Origin: Streptomyces phaeoluteigriseus
GTDB lineage: Bacteria > Actinomycetota > Actinomycetes > Streptomycetales > Streptomycetaceae
Assembly: GCF_001896135.2 (NCBI RefSeq)
Contig: NZ_MPOH02000020.1
Location: forward strand, 263,783 to 306,528
Direction: 5' to 3'
Length of the DNA stretch: 42,746 nt
The position numbers and the translations under genes are program-made. How positions within the stretch are numbered: the first letter of the stretch is position 1; the number at the start of each line of letters is the position of its first letter. Positions 40,420 through 42,746 of the stretch are shown piece after piece. The notes beneath the pieces are model-generated. The model was not told the origin of the DNA and did no database searches. It saw only the letters and a list, made by a program, of their open reading frames with translations.

Positions 40420-40437
40420 TTGCACAGTGTTGTGCAG
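40420..40437. promoter_or_regulatory. Operator copy 1, TGCACA-GTGT-TGTGCA
   Basis: TGCACA (40421-40426) and TGTGCA (40431-40436) are exact reverse complements around GTGT. The element lies 43 bases upstream of the TetR start and is repeated identically 28 bases further on. Confidence 0.7.
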
Positions 40438-40446
40438 TGGACATAT

Positions 40447-40466
40447 ATTGCACAGTGTTGTGCAAT
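40447..40466. promoter_or_regulatory. Operator copy 2, ATTGCACA-GTGT-TGTGCAAT
   Basis: Eight-base arms ATTGCACA (40447-40454) and TGTGCAAT (40459-40466) are exact reverse complements around GTGT. It lies about 40 bases before the exporter ATG. The 28-base centre-to-centre distance from copy 1 allows two TetR dimers to sit on nearby DNA. Confidence 0.75.
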
Positions 40467-40503
40467 TCCAGCCGGGTGTGTCCCGAGGAAGGTGGTCCCC
40501 GCC

Positions 40504-42189
40504 ATGCGACTCGTCATGAACGAACCGGTCGAAGGGATGGAGGGCCCCTACCGCCGACGCTGGTGGGCGCTCCTCGTCCTCTGCCTGAGCCTGCTGATCA
40601 TCGTGATGGCGAACACCGCCCTCACGGTCGCCGCGCCCGCCATGACCGAGGACCTCGGCCTCTCCAGCGCCGACCTCCAGTGGGTCATCGACGGCTACAC
40701 CGTGCCGTACGCGGCGCTGATGCTGCTGCTCGGCGCGATCGGCGACAAGTACAGCCGGCGCGGGGCGCTCGTCCTCGGGCTCGTCGTGTTCGCCGGCGGC
40801 GCGGTCTCCGGCTACCTCGCCGACAGTTCCACCGCCGTGATCGCGGCCCGCGCCGTGATGGGCGTGGGCGCGGCGCTCATCATGCCCGCGACGCTCTCCC
40901 TGCTCGCCGCCACCTTCCCGCGCGCCGAGCGCGCCAAGGCGATCACCCTGTGGACCGCCACCGCGGGCCTCGCCATCGCGGCCGGTCCGCTCGTCGCCGG
41001 AGCGCTGCTGGAGAACCACGGCTGGTCGTCGTCGTTCCTCATCAACGTGCCCGTCGCCGCCGTCGCGATCGTCGGCGCCCTCGTCCTCGTCCCGCCGTCC
41101 AAGGCCGGGCACCACGACCGCATCGACCACGTCGGCGGCCTGCTGTCGGTGGTCTGGATCGGCGCGCTCGTCTACATGATCATCGAGGGCCCGCACTTCG
41201 GCTGGGGCCCCAAGGCGATCGGCGCGGCGGTCGTCGCCGCCGTGGCCCTGCTCGCCTTCGTCCTGTGGGAACTGCGCCACCCGCACCCGGTGCTCGACGT
41301 CCGCCGCTTCACCGACCGCCGCTTCGCCGGGTCCAACCTGGCCGTGGCCCTGTTCTTCCTGGCCGTCTTCGGCGCCTTCTACTACCTCACCCAGCACCTC
41401 CAGTTCGTCCTCGGCCACGACGCCCTCGACACCGGCCTGCGCATGCTGCCCCTGGCCGGCGCGGTCTTCGTCGGCTCGGCCCTGACCGCCTACCTCACCC
41501 CGCGCGTCGGCATGAGGTGGACGGTCACCGCGGGCATGGTCGGCGGCACGGCCGCCCTCGCCCTGCTCACCCAGGTCGACTCCACGTCCTCGTACGGCGA
41601 CTTCGTGGCGCCCCTCGTCGTCCTCGGGGTGGCGATCGGGCTGGCCCTGTCGCCCTGCACGGACGCCATCATGGGGGCGTTCCCCGAGTCCGAACTGGGC
41701 GTCGGCGGCGCGGTGAACGACACCTCGCTGGAGCTGGGCGGCTCCCTCGGCATCGCGATCCTCGGCTCGCTGCTGGGCACGTCGTACTCGGACCACCTCG
41801 GGGACGCGGCGTCCGGCAGCGGCCTCCCGGCCGGCACCCTCGCCACCGCCCAGGACTCGGTCGGCGCCGGGTACGCCGTCGCGCAGGGCGTCGCCGACAA
41901 GGCGCGGCAGCTCGGTGAGCAGGCGGCGCAGACGACCGATCCGCAGCAGGCCGCGCAGCTCAGGGCGCAGGCCGCCCAACTCGCCGAGAACGCGCGGAAC
42001 ATGGCCGACTCGGTCGGCTCCTCCTTCGCGGACGCGGTCGCCCACACGAGTCTGGTCGGCGCGGTGGTGCTCGGCGTCGGCACGGTACTGGTGGCGGTGC
42101 TGCTGCCGGGCAAGGGGACGCCGCCGCCGGCAGAGGCGGAGGCCGAGGAGGGCGCGGGGCGGGAACGGGAGCGCAGCGAGGTGCGCTGA
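40504..42189 (+). CDS. MFS exporter, DHA2 (EmrB/QacA) type
   Basis: This is a 561-residue drug:proton antiporter-type protein with about 14 membrane segments. Motifs: NTALTVAAPAM in TM1, QWVIDGYTVPYAALMLLLGA in TM2, the loop GDKYSRRGAL (motif A), GVGAALIMPATLSLL, GLAIAAGPLVAGALLENHGW (motif C) and FLINVPVA. Between the last two helices lies a hydrophilic insert of about 80 residues rich in Ala and Gln (QQAAQLRAQAAQLAENARNM, in part), likely outside the membrane. The start is ATG 40504 with GGAAGGTGG upstream; ATG 40516 is possible. Substrate unknown; the divergent TetR gene is its probable repressor. Confidence 0.93.
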   Translation: MRLVMNEPVEGMEGPYRRRWWALLVLCLSLLIIVMANTALTVAAPAMTEDLGLSSADLQWVIDGYTVPYAALMLLLGAIGDKYSRRGALVLGLVVFAGGAVSGYLADSSTAVIAARAVMGVGAALIMPATLSLLAATFPRAERAKAITLWTATAGLAIAAGPLVAGALLENHGWSSSFLINVPVAAVAIVGALVLVPPSKAGHHDRIDHVGGLLSVVWIGALVYMIIEGPHFGWGPKAIGAAVVAAVALLAFVLWELRHPHPVLDVRRFTDRRFAGSNLAVALFFLAVFGAFYYLTQHLQFVLGHDALDTGLRMLPLAGAVFVGSALTAYLTPRVGMRWTVTAGMVGGTAALALLTQVDSTSSYGDFVAPLVVLGVAIGLALSPCTDAIMGAFPESELGVGGAVNDTSLELGGSLGIAILGSLLGTSYSDHLGDAASGSGLPAGTLATAQDSVGAGYAVAQGVADKARQLGEQAAQTTDPQQAAQLRAQAAQLAENARNMADSVGSSFADAVAHTSLVGAVVLGVGTVLVAVLLPGKGTPPPAEAEAEEGAGRERERSEVR

Positions 42190-42194
42190 GCGGC

Positions 42195-42570
42195 TCAGGC
42201 CCAGGGGTCGGTGATCTCCCGCAGGGACGTGAGCGCCTCCCGCGACTGCCGCATGCGGCGCTTGCCGAGGTGCTCCTCCCACCCCTTCCCCACCTGCGCG
42301 ACCACCCCGTCGGTGACCTCCTTGGCCGCCCACGCCTTCGCCGCGCCGCCCACGCCTTCGCCTTCGCCGCGCCGCACACCAGCCGGGCCCGCCGGTCGGT
42401 CGGGTCCGGCACGCGCCGCACCCAGCCCGCCTTCCCCAGCTGGTCGACCAGGACGCCGACGGTCTGCTTGGTGATCTCGGCCTGCTCGGCGAGGTCCGTC
42501 AGCCGGGTGCCCCGGGCCGCGCGAGGCGGCCCGCGACGCCGCCGACCGCGTCTGCGCCATGCGCGTCCCA
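42195..42570 (-). pseudogene. Decayed MarR-family gene
   Basis: A winged-helix core is readable in one frame: RLTDLAEQAEITKQTVGVLV in part, then GWVRRVPDPTDRRARLV. After the 20-bp duplication at 42325-42362, another frame continues AAKEVTDGVVAQVGKGWEEH in part, and ends SLREITDPWA at a TGA (42195). The N-terminal third has no recognisable family sequence. The duplication (not a multiple of three) accounts for one frame change. Confidence 0.55.
42325..42362. repeat. 20-bp tandem duplication in the decayed MarR gene
   Basis: GCCGCCCACGCCTTCGCC occurs at 42325-42342 and at 42345-42362, with a period of 20 bases. Because 20 is not divisible by three it shifts the reading frame. Confidence 0.8.
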
Positions 42571-42599
42571 CCCCGCCCCTGGGGCCCCTCCCGCGGGCC

Positions 42600-42716
42600 C
42601 GCCCGGTCGCCACGGACATCGAGTGGAGCCGCGGCCAGGGCAAGGAGACCCGCGGTCCGATCGCCGCACCACTCCTCCTGCTGCGGGCCGGGAAGGGGCG
42701 GCGCAGGCACGGCTGA
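42600..42716 (+). pseudogene. Possible C-terminal remnant of a maleylpyruvate-isomerase-type gene
   Basis: A rightward frame reads VATDIEWSRGQGKETRGPIA followed by APLLLLRAGK and ends at TGA (42714-42716). This resembles the end of mycothiol-dependent maleylpyruvate isomerase-like proteins (typically a WSxGxGxEVRGPxxALLL pattern followed by AGR). Only about 35 residues are recognisable and no start or upstream part is seen. The remaining bases to 42746 show nothing. The assignment is from a short motif only. Confidence 0.3.
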
Positions 42717-42746
42717 CGCGGGCGGGGTGAGGCCCGCTCGGCGAGG

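Noticed and set aside
1..42746. Biosynthetic gene cluster, prophage, insertion sequence, tRNA or rRNA
   Set aside because: No polyketide/peptide synthetase, phage, transposase or structural RNA sequence was recognised anywhere in the window.

Overview
The window is high-GC actinobacterial chromosome, almost certainly Streptomyces. The evidence is strongly GC-biased codon third positions, many GTG starts, GTGA and ATGA stop/start overlaps, and a gene set (FilP, Scy, AbsC, IcmA, MeaB, DctA with a CitA/DcuS-type two-component system) whose order matches, from memory, the S. coelicolor block around SCO5393-SCO5430. I could not run any alignment, so ortholog names rest on recognised protein sequence features and gene order.

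Region by region. 1-2963: leftward ABC exporter genes (ATPase, ABC-2 permease, and a second ATPase that is frameshifted and leaves the window). 3062-3151: an 18-bp minisatellite. 3202-8202: the polarity/cytoskeleton pair filP and scy. 8438-11225: short-chain acyl-CoA metabolism (methylmalonyl-CoA epimerase, divergent acetyl-CoA acetyltransferase, meaB). 11226-12022: remains of an MFS gene. 12023-14855: a PepSY protein (frameshifted) divergent from an OmpR-type response regulator/sensor kinase pair, with direct-repeat boxes between them. 14843-14976: a 14-bp repeat array filling the gap up to the convergent marR-type gene absC. 15543-17621: three consecutive AIM24-family genes. 17850-18502: a DUF3817 membrane protein and a thiamine-binding-type protein. 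18518-19202: two decayed genes (TetR, SRPBCC). 19390-23250: a secreted matrixin-type metalloprotease, a MarR regulator, a second DUF3817 gene and icmA (isobutyryl-CoA mutase large subunit). 23270-25055: a TetR regulator and a divergent thioredoxin-TPR protein. 25056-25738: a long leader rich in palindromes, ahead of a three-gene envelope cassette (DUF6230 exported protein, DUF6114 membrane protein, long acidic secreted protein) to 28531. 28642-34696: central carbon metabolism (pyruvate kinase, acetate kinase, phosphotransacetylase, divergent 6-phosphofructokinase). 34708-39564: sensor kinase, response regulator and XRE-type protein overlapping in one operon, divergent from a C4-dicarboxylate symporter. 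39755-42189: a TetR regulator divergent from a 14-TM-type MFS exporter, with two identical palindromes between them. 42195-42746: decayed gene ends.

How the genes fit together. The window mixes conserved housekeeping functions (hyphal growth polarity; acetyl-, propionyl- and isobutyryl-CoA flow; the glycolysis and overflow acetate node) with small regulated transport modules. The most distinctive uncharacterised unit is the DUF6230/DUF6114/acidic-protein cassette. No biosynthetic gene cluster, CRISPR array, phage, insertion sequence, tRNA or rRNA was recognised. Several genes carry apparent one-base deletions; whether these are real decay or sequence errors cannot be decided from the text.
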